37,620 nt of DNA from Gammaproteobacteria bacterium. Lineage in GTDB: Bacteria > Pseudomonadota > Gammaproteobacteria > Acidithiobacillales > Acidithiobacillaceae. A model generated the notes under the pieces. The model ran no database searches, was not told the origin of the DNA, and was given only the letters and a program-made list of their open reading frames with translations. Where the stretch lies: contig JAMCRJ010000098.1 in the NCBI GenBank assembly GCA_023381645.1, positions 1-37,620 of the forward strand, read 5' to 3'. Of this stretch, positions 8,677 through 17,910 are shown one piece after another (the first letter of the stretch is position 1; each line of letters begins with the position of its first letter). Made by a program: the position numbers and the translations under genes.

Positions 8677-8753
<77 letters not shown>

Positions 8754-8760
8754 ATTGAGG

Positions 8761-8786
8761 AAAGGCCCGCATTGTCGGGCCTTTTT
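8761..8786 (+). terminator. Rho-independent terminator after tRNA-Pro
   Basis: A perfect 9-base stem AAAGGCCCG/CGGGCCTTT (8761-8769, 8776-8784) with a 6-base loop runs into a T-tract (8782-8786). It ends the ispB/tRNA transcript. Confidence 0.9.
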
Positions 8787-8878
8787 CATAAGGACTTGGC
8801 GGCCGTCGAGTCTGTTTTTGTGGCGGATCCGCGGATGGCATGGCACTGTCAGTCCGCACCACACGGGTACCTGTACTT

Positions 8879-9073
8879 ATGCTGAAGTGGCTGATTCTAA
8901 CGGTGTTTGTGGCGCTGCTTTGGTATGCTCGGCAGCACCGCCGCCCCCGGGCACCACGGATAGATCGACTGGTGCGATGCGCGTGCTGCAACCGGCATCT
9001 GCCACTACAGGAAGCGGTCCGCCGGGCTGACGGTGATTACTGTTGCCCACAACATGCCGGAGACGATCAGTGA
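8879..9073 (+). CDS. PP0621-like small membrane protein with cysteine motif
   Basis: A 64-residue protein with one N-terminal hydrophobic helix (MLKWLILTVFVALLWYA), a basic Arg-rich stretch, then CACCNRHLP and YCCPQH, which resemble a small zinc-binding treble-clef or ribbon. This layout matches the PP0621 family of small proteobacterial membrane proteins of unknown function. The ATG at 8879 was chosen because it starts at the hydrophobic helix; the upstream in-frame ATG at 8840 has no family support. Its stop overlaps the GTG start of the following membrane protein, so the two are probably co-translated. Confidence 0.7.
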   Translation: MLKWLILTVFVALLWYARQHRRPRAPRIDRLVRCACCNRHLPLQEAVRRADGDYCCPQHAGDDQ

Positions 9074-11130
9074 ATCCTGCCGTACCCTCATATCGGGCCG
9101 GGCTCTATGCGGCCTTTCCCCTGATCGCCTATTTTCTTTCCTGGTATTACAACGGTCAGATGATCCCGCTGCTGGCAGTCACCAGCATTGTCTTGATGGT
9201 CTGGGGTGCCATGGTCTGGTGGCCGCGCCTGGGGGACGGACTGACCTGGCCGCGCGGGTTTTTGCCGATCTTCATGTTGCTCTGGCTGCTGTGGTTTGGC
9301 CTGACCCTGTTCTGGAGCGGGTCGCCTTACACGAGCTGGTTCTACTTTTGGGTATTGGGTGCTCTGCCGCTGGCATTTCTCATCAGCGTGATGATCCCGG
9401 CGTCGGTCGCAGAACAGTCCTGGGCTTGGTTTTGGCGAGGGATTTTGCTGAGTGCCTGGATTCTGAGCGGCATGGCGCTCTGGCAGTATTACCACTGGAT
9501 GGGGCGGGGCATTGGGCTATCCGGCTTGCGGCCTTATGGTCCGCTGCTGGACACCAACAGCTTCGCAGCGTGGCTGAATCTCCTGTTTTTCCCGATTCTT
9601 GCCGCTTACCTCATCGACGATGAGAAACGCAGTACGCGCTTTGTGTCGCTTCAGCTAAACAGGGTCGGGTTACTTTATCTCGCCACGCTTACCGTAATCC
9701 TTCTCGCTTTTTTTTCTACGAACAGCCGGGGTGGATTGCTGGCGTGGGTCTGTACGATGCCTTTTGTTTTCTGGGCGTTCGGAAGGCGGCCGGGCGGCAG
9801 GGCGCGTATGGCCGTGATAACGGCTCTGGCGCTGATCAGCTTTTCCCTGCTGAGTTACCCCCAAGGCTATGACCTTCTGGGGCATCTGGCGCCAGGTTTC
9901 ATTACGCATAATATTTCTACGGTTGCCCGCGGGTTGATGTGGGTGGCTACCTGGCACATGTTTCTCAGCCATCCCTGGATGGGTACCGGCCTCGGGTCTT
10001 ATTTTCTGAATTATCCTGCCTACCGTCTGCCCGGCGAACTGGCGTCGGCGGGCACTTACGCCCACAATGATTATCTGGAATATCTGGCCGAGGGAGGGCT
10101 CGTCAATCTGGGCTTTCTCCTCGGCTTTGCCGCGACCCTGATGTACGCCCTGTACCGTCTGCTTTACCGCGCGGGCAAGGTCTTGCAGGTGCCGGATGAA
10201 CGCCGCTTGCAGGCATTGGGTCTGGTGCTCGGGGTTTTTGCCGTTACCGGCCATGCCCTGGGGAATTTCATTTTCTACAATCTACCCCTGAGTCTGCTGG
10301 CCGGCCTCTTTCTGGCACGTGCCTGGCGTATCTACGGTGTTCAGGCCGAGACTACGCCCTTGCTGCCACGGATCGGCATTAACCATGGATTCATCGCGCA
10401 AGCGCTCCTGGTGCTGGCGGTGGTGGCGGCTTCCTGGAATCTGGCCGCCGATGGCGCGACTTTCGCCCTGCTGAGCGAAAACGGCTGGCTCAACCGGTTG
10501 ATCAGCAACGCGAACCAGCGTGCCGTGTTTCTACTCAAAGCGGCGGATGCGCTGACGCTGGTACGACCGTTGGCGACCCAACCCCATGTGTATCTGGCCA
10601 ATACCTATCTCAGCCTCGCAGATCGCGGAAACCAGACGGATATTGCCCAACGCCGTTCCCTGGTAAAGGCGGCGCTCAGTCAATATCGCCAGAGTCTGGT
10701 GGGAATTCCGCAGCAGTCGGGCGTGTGGAATTCCATCGGCACGCTCTATCTGGAGCAGGGCGCCCTGCTCGGCCTGGACAAGGCGCAGCAGGACCGGTTG
10801 GCGTTGCTGGCCTGGCGTAAAGGCCTGGCGATCAATCCCGAAAGTGTCGGTCTGCGCAACAAAATCGCCCAACTGGCCTATGTGGATCAGGGGCACGTCG
10901 GGGAGGGTATAGCCTTTTTGTCTGCCGGGTTACGGCGGCCGCTCTTTCCTTACCCGCGCAGTAATCTGCAGATGGAAATCGCCCTCACCCAGTGGCGGGC
11001 AGGCAAAAAACATGCGACGGAAGCCACCCTGTTGCAATTGTTGCGCGCGAATCCGGCCTATACTCCGGCTGTTTCCTGGCTGCAATCCATTCATCGCCAG
11101 ACTGCGAAGGAGGCGGCAATATCGCACTGA
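9070..11130 (+). CDS. O-antigen ligase/Wzy-like polytopic membrane protein with TPR-like C-terminus
   Basis: A 686-residue protein. The first ~450 residues contain roughly a dozen hydrophobic segments and a large loop with AHNDYLEYLAEGGLVNLG, the signature region of the Wzy_C family (O-antigen ligases, polymerases and PglL-type oligosaccharyltransferases). The C-terminal ~200 residues are soluble with TPR-like helices (for example VWNSIGTLYLEQGALLG). The preferred start is GTG 9070, preceded by GGAGA and overlapping the previous stop (GTGA); the frame opens at 9043. Substrate cannot be read from sequence: lipid A-core ligation, exopolysaccharide polymerisation or protein O-glycosylation are all possible. 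No glycosyltransferase genes flank it, which favours a stand-alone oligosaccharyl transferase. Confidence 0.8.
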   Translation: MNPAVPSYRAGLYAAFPLIAYFLSWYYNGQMIPLLAVTSIVLMVWGAMVWWPRLGDGLTWPRGFLPIFMLLWLLWFGLTLFWSGSPYTSWFYFWVLGALPLAFLISVMIPASVAEQSWAWFWRGILLSAWILSGMALWQYYHWMGRGIGLSGLRPYGPLLDTNSFAAWLNLLFFPILAAYLIDDEKRSTRFVSLQLNRVGLLYLATLTVILLAFFSTNSRGGLLAWVCTMPFVFWAFGRRPGGRARMAVITALALISFSLLSYPQGYDLLGHLAPGFITHNISTVARGLMWVATWHMFLSHPWMGTGLGSYFLNYPAYRLPGELASAGTYAHNDYLEYLAEGGLVNLGFLLGFAATLMYALYRLLYRAGKVLQVPDERRLQALGLVLGVFAVTGHALGNFIFYNLPLSLLAGLFLARAWRIYGVQAETTPLLPRIGINHGFIAQALLVLAVVAASWNLAADGATFALLSENGWLNRLISNANQRAVFLLKAADALTLVRPLATQPHVYLANTYLSLADRGNQTDIAQRRSLVKAALSQYRQSLVGIPQQSGVWNSIGTLYLEQGALLGLDKAQQDRLALLAWRKGLAINPESVGLRNKIAQLAYVDQGHVGEGIAFLSAGLRRPLFPYPRSNLQMEIALTQWRAGKKHATEATLLQLLRANPAYTPAVSWLQSIHRQTAKEAAISH

Positions 11131-11278
11131 GTATGGATATTGCGACCGGCATCTTCGCCGCTTGTGACGTTCGTGGGGGGGACGACCGCGAACAGCCGGC
11201 GGTGCTCATTCTACATCCCGCCGGCGCGCCCTTGCCTTACCATAGGGACGACCGGGGAACCTCGCCGAGGAGCTGCGC

Positions 11279-13033
11279 ATGCCGTCGGAACGCTTAAGCC
11301 TGCAACGCATGCTGCCGCGCTGGCGGGCGATACTGCTCCTTGCCGTCATTCTTGTGGGGTTGGTGGTGGTGCTGGCGCGGGATGCGGAGCTGCAATGGCG
11401 GCAAGCCCACGAACTGCGTGTCCAGGGGCGCATGCGCTACCTGCAGTCGCGGCCTTTGCCCGCTGCCCGTGGCGTGATCTACGGTAGCAACGGTGATGCG
11501 CTGGCGGTGAATGTGCCGGCCGTGACCATCTGGACGGATCCGCGCATCTTCAATGCCCACCGTAAGGACTGGAACAAGGTGGCGCAGGCCCTGAACCTCA
11601 GTCCCGACGAACTGACGGCGCGGGTCCGGTCCGGTGGATCGGGCTTCGCCTATATCCTGCGTCAGGTGCAGCCGCAACTGGGGCGCACACTGGAGGCCCT
11701 CCATGTGCCGGGTATCTATGTCCAGAAGACCAGTCGTACTTATTATCCTTTGGGGGCGGTAAGCACACCGCTGCTGGGCCTGGTACATCTCGATCACCAG
11801 GGCGCTGCCGGCCTGGAGATGGGCTATAACTCCTGGTTGTCGGGCAAGGCGGGTCGTGAGAAGGTGCTGGTAGACGGACAGGGCGAAGTGCTCCACCTCC
11901 TCGGCGCGCGGCAGGCGCCGGTACCCGGCCACGACCTGCACCTGACCATCAACCCTCAGATTCAGTACTGGGCCTACATGACGTTGCTGGCTGCGCAACA
12001 ACATTTCGGCGCCACCGAAGGCTCGGCGGTGGTAATGAATGTACATACCGGGCAGATTCTCGCCATGGCGAGCGTGCCGTCCTGTAATCCCAATGCGCGC
12101 GGCAGTTGTGGCGATCCTGCGGATTATGTCAATAACGCCGTGCACCAGGCCTTCGAGCCCGGTTCGGTAATGAAGCCATTTATGGTGGCGGCCGCCCTGA
12201 AAACTGGCAGTATCCAGCCGGACCAGCGCTTTAACGTCTCCCACTGCCTGCCCGTGGGCGGGTTCTGTATTCGCGACGATGTGGTACACCATGAACTGAA
12301 CGTGGCGCATATTCTCAAATACTCCAGCGACATCGGCGCAGCCAAGATTGCCCTGCGAACACCTGCCCAGGCCATCTACGACATGTATCGGGCGGCGGGT
12401 TATGGCAAGGAGCCGGATCTGGGTTTTGCCGGTGGAACCAGTGGTGTGCTGCCTCCGCCTCAGACCTGGGACAAGGCGCGCCATGCCACCATAGCGCTGG
12501 GCTACGGCGTGTCGGTGACGACCCTGCAACTGGCGGAAGGTTATGCGGCCATCGCCAACGGGGGCTATCACGTCGCGCCGACACTGATCGCCGGCCAGCC
12601 CGCGCAGCGCGTGCGCATCATGCCCGCTCCCATCGCTGCGCACCTGCGGCACTGGCTGGAAGGGGTCTGCGCCGCCAACGGCACGGGCATCCTCGCGGCG
12701 ATCCCCGGTTATGCAGTGGCGGGCAAGACGGGCACCGCCAACTTGGCCAACGGAAAGGACGGGTTTTTGAAGAACAAGACCAATGCGACGTTTGTCGGAT
12801 TTGCACCGGGCTTTGCACCGAAGCTGGTCATGGCGGTAACCTTGCGTGGAAGTACCCGCTACTGGAACTTCGGTGGCGTGGAGTCGGCCCCCGTGTTCCG
12901 GGTGACCATGCGCCATGCCCTGGAAGAGCTGAACATTGCACCACGCTGGTGCGGAGGCAAGGCCTGTGCCTCCAAAGAAAACCATATCACGGCCACCCAG
13001 GCGGAAATCTGGGCGGAAGGAGGCGGTAATTGA
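11279..13033 (+). CDS. ftsI: Peptidoglycan D,D-transpeptidase FtsI-type (class B PBP)
   Basis: A 584-residue class B penicillin-binding protein: short cytoplasmic tail, one transmembrane helix (AILLLAVILVGLVVVLA), PBP dimerisation domain beginning RGVIYGSNGDALAVN, and transpeptidase domain. The catalytic motifs are Ser296-x-x-Lys299 (GSVMKPF), Ser349-Ser350-Asp351 (YSSDIGAAK) in place of the usual SxN, and Lys483-Thr-Gly (AGKTGTAN). The length and the N-terminal RG...AVN pattern resemble FtsI (PBP3) more than MrdA (PBP2). The ATG at 11279 is preceded by GAGGAG. It does not sit in a dcw cluster; it is followed by two small membrane proteins that overlap it and each other. It may therefore be a second, specialised FtsI paralog. 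Confidence 0.83.
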   Translation: MPSERLSLQRMLPRWRAILLLAVILVGLVVVLARDAELQWRQAHELRVQGRMRYLQSRPLPAARGVIYGSNGDALAVNVPAVTIWTDPRIFNAHRKDWNKVAQALNLSPDELTARVRSGGSGFAYILRQVQPQLGRTLEALHVPGIYVQKTSRTYYPLGAVSTPLLGLVHLDHQGAAGLEMGYNSWLSGKAGREKVLVDGQGEVLHLLGARQAPVPGHDLHLTINPQIQYWAYMTLLAAQQHFGATEGSAVVMNVHTGQILAMASVPSCNPNARGSCGDPADYVNNAVHQAFEPGSVMKPFMVAAALKTGSIQPDQRFNVSHCLPVGGFCIRDDVVHHELNVAHILKYSSDIGAAKIALRTPAQAIYDMYRAAGYGKEPDLGFAGGTSGVLPPPQTWDKARHATIALGYGVSVTTLQLAEGYAAIANGGYHVAPTLIAGQPAQRVRIMPAPIAAHLRHWLEGVCAANGTGILAAIPGYAVAGKTGTANLANGKDGFLKNKTNATFVGFAPGFAPKLVMAVTLRGSTRYWNFGGVESAPVFRVTMRHALEELNIAPRWCGGKACASKENHITATQAEIWAEGGGN

Positions 13034-13341
13034 GCAGGCTGGACAAATGGGTCGCGGGAGTGCTTACGGCAGGTATTGTGGCGATCCTGCTGGGGATCTT
13101 GATGACGGCGGTGTTTACCCGCATCCCTGTGGCGCACATCTATGTGAACGAGGCCGGGGCGCGCACCATTATTGTCGGAGGGCATCAGGCAGTGGCCGCG
13201 CCCGACTGGCCGGGGACCTATTTGGTGACCCCGCGTTTCGCCGATACGGCCTTCTGGCCCAACGCTACCCTGGACTTCCAAAATGGGGCTCCGGTCACTC
13301 TGCCGCGCCGGGATATCGTGCTTTGGGTGTACCGTGGCTGA
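13030..13341 (+). CDS. Small membrane-anchored protein, unknown function
   Basis: A 103-residue protein with an N-terminal transmembrane helix (VAGVLTAGIVAILLGILMTAVF) and a soluble C-terminal part of about 70 residues, probably periplasmic. It starts at TTG 13030, overlapping the ftsI stop (TTGA), and is supported by a very strong AAGGAGG at 13017-13023, six bases before the TTG. Its stop overlaps the next gene. I do not recognise the family. Tight coupling to the FtsI-type transpeptidase suggests a role in cell-wall synthesis. Confidence 0.65.
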   Translation: MSRLDKWVAGVLTAGIVAILLGILMTAVFTRIPVAHIYVNEAGARTIIVGGHQAVAAPDWPGTYLVTPRFADTAFWPNATLDFQNGAPVTLPRRDIVLWVYRG

Positions 13342-13657
13342 AGCACGTGATTGGTTGCGCTGGCTGCGCGGGCTGATCGCAGGCGTGGGTATGGTGCTGC
13401 TCGTACTGCTGGCGGTGCTGGTACTGCTGGCCGTGGATGGTCTGCTGCTGATTCCGGGGCTGATCATCGCCTATGGGATAACCGGGATGGCCTGGCACTG
13501 GCAGGGTTTCGTCCCCGACCCCCAGGTGCCCCCCGGGCCCTGGGCCAGCATGGCCGCGGGCCTGATCGCGACCCTGTTCCTGGCCATTGTCGACGGCGTG
13601 GCGCTGCATTTTTTGCTGCGCGACAAGGGGCATGGCACACCGAAATCTTCTTCCTAA
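13334..13657 (+). CDS. Small polytopic membrane protein, unknown function
   Basis: A 107-residue protein with about three hydrophobic segments (GLIAGVGMVLLVLLAVLVLL, LLLIPGLIIAYGITG and MAAGLIATLFLAIVDGVALH). GTG 13334 overlaps the previous stop by 8 bases and has a GGGTG upstream; the frame extends back to 13283 but that start lies deep in the previous gene. It ends convergently with uup: the two stop codons overlap by four bases. No family was recognised. It forms a tail with the 103-residue protein behind ftsI. Confidence 0.6.
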   Translation: MAEARDWLRWLRGLIAGVGMVLLVLLAVLVLLAVDGLLLIPGLIIAYGITGMAWHWQGFVPDPQVPPGPWASMAAGLIATLFLAIVDGVALHFLLRDKGHGTPKSSS

Positions 13658-15516
13658 AAGTCGGCAGCCCGGGCCGCCTTTTCTTCCAGCGCCTCCCAGC
13701 GCCCATAAGCTTTCTTTAAAGACGCACTGACGACATCGGCGCGGGCCTGCACCTCGCGCAAGCGCTCCGGGTTCTGGTAGGTTTCCGGCAGGGCCAGCAA
13801 GGCGGCGATTTCACCCTCTTCTTTCTCCAGCGCCTCGATCTGCGCCGGCAAGGCGGCGAGTTCCTGGTTCTCCTTGTAGCTCATGGCGGATTTTCTGCCC
13901 TTGCCGCCATCCCGCTTGCCGGAACCCTTGCCGCCGCCACCTTCTACCGATTTTGCCGTGCGCTGCGACTCCATCTGCCAGCGCAGCCAGTCCTCGTAGC
14001 CGCCCGCATTCTGGCTGATCTGCCCGTCTTCCCCGAAGGCGATCACCTGGGTGACCACGTTATCGAGAAAGTCTCGGTCATGGGACACCAGGAAGATCGT
14101 GCCGGCGTAACTCTGTAAACGTTCTTCGAGCACCTCCAGCGTCTCCAGGTCCAGGTCGTTGGTGGGTTCGTCCAGCACCAGAATATTGGCGGGGCGGGCA
14201 AACAGGCGGGCCAGCAGCAAACGTGCGCGCTCGCCGCCGGAGAGCGCTTTGATCAGCCCCCGCGCCCGGCTGGGCGGGAAGAGGAAATCCTGCAGATAGC
14301 TCAGCACGTGACGGCGTTCGCCATTGATGTCGATAAAATCATTCCCGTCCGCAATGGCGTCCAACACCCGGCTTTCCGGGTCGAGGGTGGCGCGCATCTG
14401 GTCGAAGTAGGCGACCTCCTGCTTGGTGCCGCGGCGGACGGTACCCTCCTGTGGCTCCAGTTCGCCCAGGATCAGGCGCAGCAGTGTCGTCTTGCCCGCC
14501 CCATTGGGGCCGATAATGCCAACCCGGTCGCCGCGTTCGATGCGGGTGGAAAAATCGCGAATGACCGGACGCCCACCATAGGCAAAAGACACATGATCCA
14601 GCTCGGCAATGAGTACGCCGGAACGATCCGCCGTGCTGATTTGCAGGGTGGCCTGCCCCTGCTGCTGGCGACGGCTGGCACGCTCCTCACGCAGCCCCTC
14701 CAGACGGCGCAGGCGGCCCTGGTTGCGCTTGGCGCGGGCCTTGACCCCTTGGCGCAGCCAGGCCTCCTCTTCCGCCAGTTGCCCTTCCAGACGGCTGTCC
14801 GCCGCAGCCTCGGCAGCGAGGACTTCGGCCTTGCGGCTTTGATAAGCCGCAAAAGTGCCGGGAAAACTGCGTAGTATCCCGCGATCCAGTTCGATGATGC
14901 GGGTCGCCAGCCGGTCGAGAAAACGCCGGTCGTGAGTGACGAAGACCAGCGTGCCGCGATGGCGCAGCAGGGATTGTTCCAGCGCCAGGATCGCGGGCAG
15001 ATCGAGATGGTTGGTGGGTTCGTCGAGAAAGAGCAGATCCGGCTCGGCGACCAGGGTGGCGGCGATGGCTACCCGCTTGCGCTGGCCGCCGGAAAGAGCG
15101 CTGACCACCCCTTCAGCGGGCAGCCCCAGGCTGTCGCGCAGGGCCTCCGCCTTGTAGTCGATCTGCCAGGCATCGTGATGGTCGGCAAGGGCATGGGCAT
15201 GGGCGTCGTCCGCATCGGCATTCTGCAAGTGCCGCCAGGCAGGATGCCCGGATTTGATGGCGGTGAGCAGGTCGTGCTCACCGGCCAGTTCTGGCTCCTG
15301 CGCCAAGTAGGCCCGGCGTATACCGGGCGCCACCCACAGCGTTCCCGCATCGAGGGGACAGAGACCTGCCAGCACTTGCAGCAGGGTAGACTTGCCTTCA
15401 CCGTTGCGGCCGATCAGGCCGACCCGCTCGCCGGCCTCCAGATTCAACTCGGCATGGTCCAGCAGCGCCCGGCCACCCCATTCCACTTGCCCTGCCTCCA
15501 GCCGCAGAATAGACAT
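13654..15516 (-). CDS. uup: ABC-F family ATPase Uup
   Basis: A 620-residue soluble protein with two ABC ATPase domains and no membrane segment. The first has Walker A GRNGEGKST, signature LSGGQRKR and Walker B LLFLDEPTNHLD. The second has GPNGAGKTT, LSGGERARLLLAR and ILVLDEPTNDLD. A linker rich in Arg/Glu lies between them, and a C-terminal Lys/Glu-rich coiled-coil region (last ~90 residues) is typical of Uup. ABC-F proteins act on ribosomes; Uup also affects branched DNA intermediates and precise transposon excision in E. coli. The start at 15516 gives MSILRLEAGQVEWGG, normal for the family. The stop overlaps that of the convergent membrane protein. Confidence 0.92.
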   Translation of the reverse strand: MSILRLEAGQVEWGGRALLDHAELNLEAGERVGLIGRNGEGKSTLLQVLAGLCPLDAGTLWVAPGIRRAYLAQEPELAGEHDLLTAIKSGHPAWRHLQNADADDAHAHALADHHDAWQIDYKAEALRDSLGLPAEGVVSALSGGQRKRVAIAATLVAEPDLLFLDEPTNHLDLPAILALEQSLLRHRGTLVFVTHDRRFLDRLATRIIELDRGILRSFPGTFAAYQSRKAEVLAAEAAADSRLEGQLAEEEAWLRQGVKARAKRNQGRLRRLEGLREERASRRQQQGQATLQISTADRSGVLIAELDHVSFAYGGRPVIRDFSTRIERGDRVGIIGPNGAGKTTLLRLILGELEPQEGTVRRGTKQEVAYFDQMRATLDPESRVLDAIADGNDFIDINGERRHVLSYLQDFLFPPSRARGLIKALSGGERARLLLARLFARPANILVLDEPTNDLDLETLEVLEERLQSYAGTIFLVSHDRDFLDNVVTQVIAFGEDGQISQNAGGYEDWLRWQMESQRTAKSVEGGGGKGSGKRDGGKGRKSAMSYKENQELAALPAQIEALEKEEGEIAALLALPETYQNPERLREVQARADVVSASLKKAYGRWEALEEKAARAADF

Positions 15517-15612
15517 TCAGCCGACCCCATCCTTGTTATGCAAAATAAAGGCGTAGGGTACGGGGCGCGCTGCAGTGGCGCAAGCCGAAAGGATGTTCTC
15601 GGGTTCTGCGCG

Positions 15613-15963
15613 TCAACTCAGCAAACGCAGGGTGAGCGGGTAGTGGTAGACCTCGCCGTTGCTGGCCTTGATGGCCGCGATCACGCAGAATATTAAATTC
15701 CCTATAAAAATCAGCGGGAAAATGAACAGGCCTATCAGGAATGCGCTGAGAATGCTGGCTACCACACAGGCAATCAATACCGTGATCTGGAAATTCAGCG
15801 CCTCTCTGCTTTGCTGCACCAGCCAGGCGGAGCCGCTGTCCTTTTTGAGGAGATAGACGATGAGCGACGGGATGAACCCGAAGATGATACCGCCGGCGTG
15901 GGTGAGCGCAGCGATATTGCGATCGTCCTTACTGACTGATTCAACGAGGTCATTGCTGTCCAT
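15613..15963 (-). CDS. DUF4870 (Tic20-like) membrane protein
   Basis: A 116-residue protein with an acidic N-terminus, then NIAALTHAGGIIFGFIPSLI, the typical opening of DUF4870 proteins, and about three hydrophobic segments ending in FPLIFIGNLIFCVIAAIKAS. Function is unknown for the family. I chose ATG 15963 because AGGGAG lies seven bases upstream; an in-frame GTG at 15969 sits too close to it. It lies between uup (same strand, 96 bases downstream) and the divergent uracil-DNA glycosylase gene. Confidence 0.8.
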   Translation of the reverse strand: MDSNDLVESVSKDDRNIAALTHAGGIIFGFIPSLIVYLLKKDSGSAWLVQQSREALNFQITVLIACVVASILSAFLIGLFIFPLIFIGNLIFCVIAAIKASNGEVYHYPLTLRLLS

Positions 15964-16091
15964 GTTCACGCTCCCTGTAGGGTGATGGATTTTGCCCGGG
16001 GTTGCCGGGTGGCGTGCCAGTCTGTGTGGCCCGTGCTCACTAGCATACTGAATTTTTTGTCAAAGAATAGCCTTCCGATGGGTCCCTTCTA

Positions 16092-16112
16092 GGTGGCAGA
16101 ATGATTGCCACC
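16092..16112. promoter_or_regulatory. Perfect dyad upstream of the uracil-DNA glycosylase gene
   Basis: GGTGGCA-N7-TGCCACC has perfect 7-base arms (16092-16098 and 16106-16112) and ends 27 bases before the ATG at 16140. It lacks the CTGT-N8-ACAG form of a LexA box. It could be a repressor operator or an RNA hairpin in the leader. Confidence 0.4.
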
Positions 16113-16139
16113 GATGGGCCGGACCTTTAGCATAGACCC

Positions 16140-17081
16140 ATGCCCGACATCCTCAGCGACGAACAGCGCCAGTTCCTGCAACTTTTGCGTATGCCCGTGC
16201 CCGGCGATCCGCCGCCGGAGCTGGCGCAGGCCAAAACGACGGCAACCGCCGCTGATGCCGCAGCGAACCGATCTGTACCTGCGCCATCAGCGTCGGAGTC
16301 TGTTCCGACGCCCCTTGTGGAGACGTCCGTGCCGCGCCCGGAGCCACCCCCGCCCCCCGTCGAAGAACAGCCCCCGGTAGCAGGTAGCGTAGCACCAGGC
16401 ACGGCACCCCCATCCTCAGGGACCGCCCCCATTCCGGTCAGCGGCACACCGCCGCCGGTACCTGCTGATCAGGCCAGCGTCACTGCGGTGGAGGCGCATC
16501 GCACCGCCCGCATCGCCACCCTGGACTGGCGTGACCTCAGTAACATGGTCAGTACCTGTCAGGCCTGCCCCTTGGGCCAAACCCGCAAACATGCCGTATT
16601 CGGTGCGGGCAACCCGCACGGGTCCTGGCTCTTTGTCGGCGAGGCGCCGGGCGCGGAAGAAGACCGCCGCGGCGAAGCCTTTGTGGGTCGTGCCGGTCAA
16701 CTCCTCGACAACATGCTCCAGGCCATGGGCCTGAGTCGCGACAAAGACGCCTACATTGCCAATATCCTCAAATGCCGCCCCCCCAACAACCGTGATCCGC
16801 TGGGTCCGGAAGTGCATGCCTGCACGCCCTATCTGCAGCGCCAGATCGCGCTTTTACAGCCGCGTGTGATCGTTGCCCTGGGACGTTTTGCTGCGCAGGG
16901 CTTGCTTCAGGTGAATACGCCGCTCAGCCAACTGCGTGGCACCACCCAGCACTACCAAGGCATTCCCCTGATTGTCACCTACCACCCCGCCTATCTGTTG
17001 CGTAACCCCATCGACAAGCGCAAGGTCTGGGAGGATCTGAAGCGGGCGTTGGTGGTGTTTGCGGAGCAGACAACCTTCTAA
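16140..17081 (+). CDS. Family 4 (iron-sulfur) uracil-DNA glycosylase
   Basis: A 313-residue protein that removes uracil from DNA. The catalytic domain occupies roughly residues 130-313. It has four cysteines in the family-4 iron-sulfur pattern (Cys140, Cys143, Cys212, Cys228), the [20 protein letters not shown] active-site region and the [11 protein letters not shown] motif. The first ~130 residues are a Pro/Ala-rich low-complexity linker, longer than in minimal thermophile enzymes but common in proteobacterial relatives. Some similar proteins are annotated as phage SPO1 DNA polymerase-related. The ATG at 16140 has only a weak Shine-Dalgarno. It diverges from the DUF4870 gene. Confidence 0.9.
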   Translation: MPDILSDEQRQFLQLLRMPVPGDPPPELAQAKTTATAADAAANRSVPAPSASESVPTPLVETSVPRPEPPPPPVEEQPPVAGSVAPGTAPPSSGTAPIPVSGTPPPVPADQASVTAVEAHRTARIATLDWRDLSNMVSTCQACPLGQTRKHAVFGAGNPHGSWLFVGEAPGAEEDRRGEAFVGRAGQLLDNMLQAMGLSRDKDAYIANILKCRPPNNRDPLGPEVHACTPYLQRQIALLQPRVIVALGRFAAQGLLQVNTPLSQLRGTTQHYQGIPLIVTYHPAYLLRNPIDKRKVWEDLKRALVVFAEQTTF

Positions 17082-17143
17082 GCGTCATGGGCGCCGCCGT
17101 TCAGTCTCTTGGGAGATGGGCGACGGCCTTTGCCTGAACCCGA

Positions 17144-17851
17144 TCACTCCCGAAACACCGAGGCTATGGCTCGGGATAGCAATGCCGGGTCTCTCTGCTG
17201 ACCTGAAATGCGATCGACTACCTCCCCATTACGCAATATCGCGATCATTGGAATTCCCGGCGTGGATCCGGCGAGCGAAGCAACTTCCTTGGGGAAAAGG
17301 TACCATGGTGTCCACTCTACCCGGGCGATAGCCACAGGTGCGGGCAGATGCGCCGCCACCTCAGCGAAAATCCTGCGATCCTGGTCCGTACAGTATATAC
17401 AGCCTGGACTTTGACTGGTGAGTTGAATGACCGCGTCTGGGTGCTTCGCCAGAAACTGGGGAAGCGCGATCGGAGATAGCTCCAGCATAGCCCTTGGATG
17501 CAGTTGCGCCAGACGCTCGCGGTATGCCGCCGCCAAGCACCCGACATTCGCCTTGCAAGCATCACGCATGGTGAGCCACTGCCGCTGTTCGGCAATGAGC
17601 ATTTGACGCTCGTTGCTATCCTTTTTAGTGGCGGCCAAGGCGTGGTGATAGGCCTCGGCAAGTTCCGTGTCCAGGGCGCGGAGTTCCTGGTTGGCGCAGA
17701 TGGCTCCTTCCGTGGGCGTGGCCGCCCGGCTGCATTGGGCGGCGGGCAGGCCGGCCTGCGCCACGGCGGGCGAGGCCAAAGGCGCGGTGGACAGGATCAG
17801 CAACGCCCCAAAACGGGATGGGGTGTTCAGGAACAGGGTGCTTAAGTACAT
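17144..17851 (-). CDS. Secreted LprI-like domain fused to thioredoxin-fold domain
   Basis: A 235-residue exported protein. Residues 1-33 form a signal peptide (hydrophobic FGALLILSTAPLASPAVAQA). Residues about 40-115 show the LprI (DUF1311) pattern: Cys40, AIC at Cys52, LD, and QRQWLTMRDAC with a further Cys105. Residues about 130-235 look like a thioredoxin fold: a redox motif Cys151-Ile-Tyr-Cys154 and a cis-proline region GIPMI (Pro201), followed by LRNGEVVDR. The ATG at 17851 has AAGGAG eight bases upstream. It is the last gene of the minus-strand train that begins with flp. It may reduce or form disulfides in its LprI-containing neighbours or in pilus proteins; this is inference. Confidence 0.72.
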   Translation of the reverse strand: MYLSTLFLNTPSRFGALLILSTAPLASPAVAQAGLPAAQCSRAATPTEGAICANQELRALDTELAEAYHHALAATKKDSNERQMLIAEQRQWLTMRDACKANVGCLAAAYRERLAQLHPRAMLELSPIALPQFLAKHPDAVIQLTSQSPGCIYCTDQDRRIFAEVAAHLPAPVAIARVEWTPWYLFPKEVASLAGSTPGIPMIAILRNGEVVDRISGQQRDPALLSRAIASVFRE

Positions 17852-17910
17852 GGATACGCTCCTTCTGTCAGGTGAAAACAACATCCTGCGTAACTTATGG
17901 ATTCGGCTTC

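Noticed and set aside
11294..12985. 563-codon minus-strand open frame inside ftsI
   Set aside because: It lies antisense to a gene with all three PBP motifs; its composition is typical of a shadow frame.
15964..16091. Minus-strand TTGACA in the DUF4870 upstream region as a promoter
   Set aside because: The hexamer is good, but no acceptable -10 lies 16-18 bases downstream; TATGCT is only 10 bases away.
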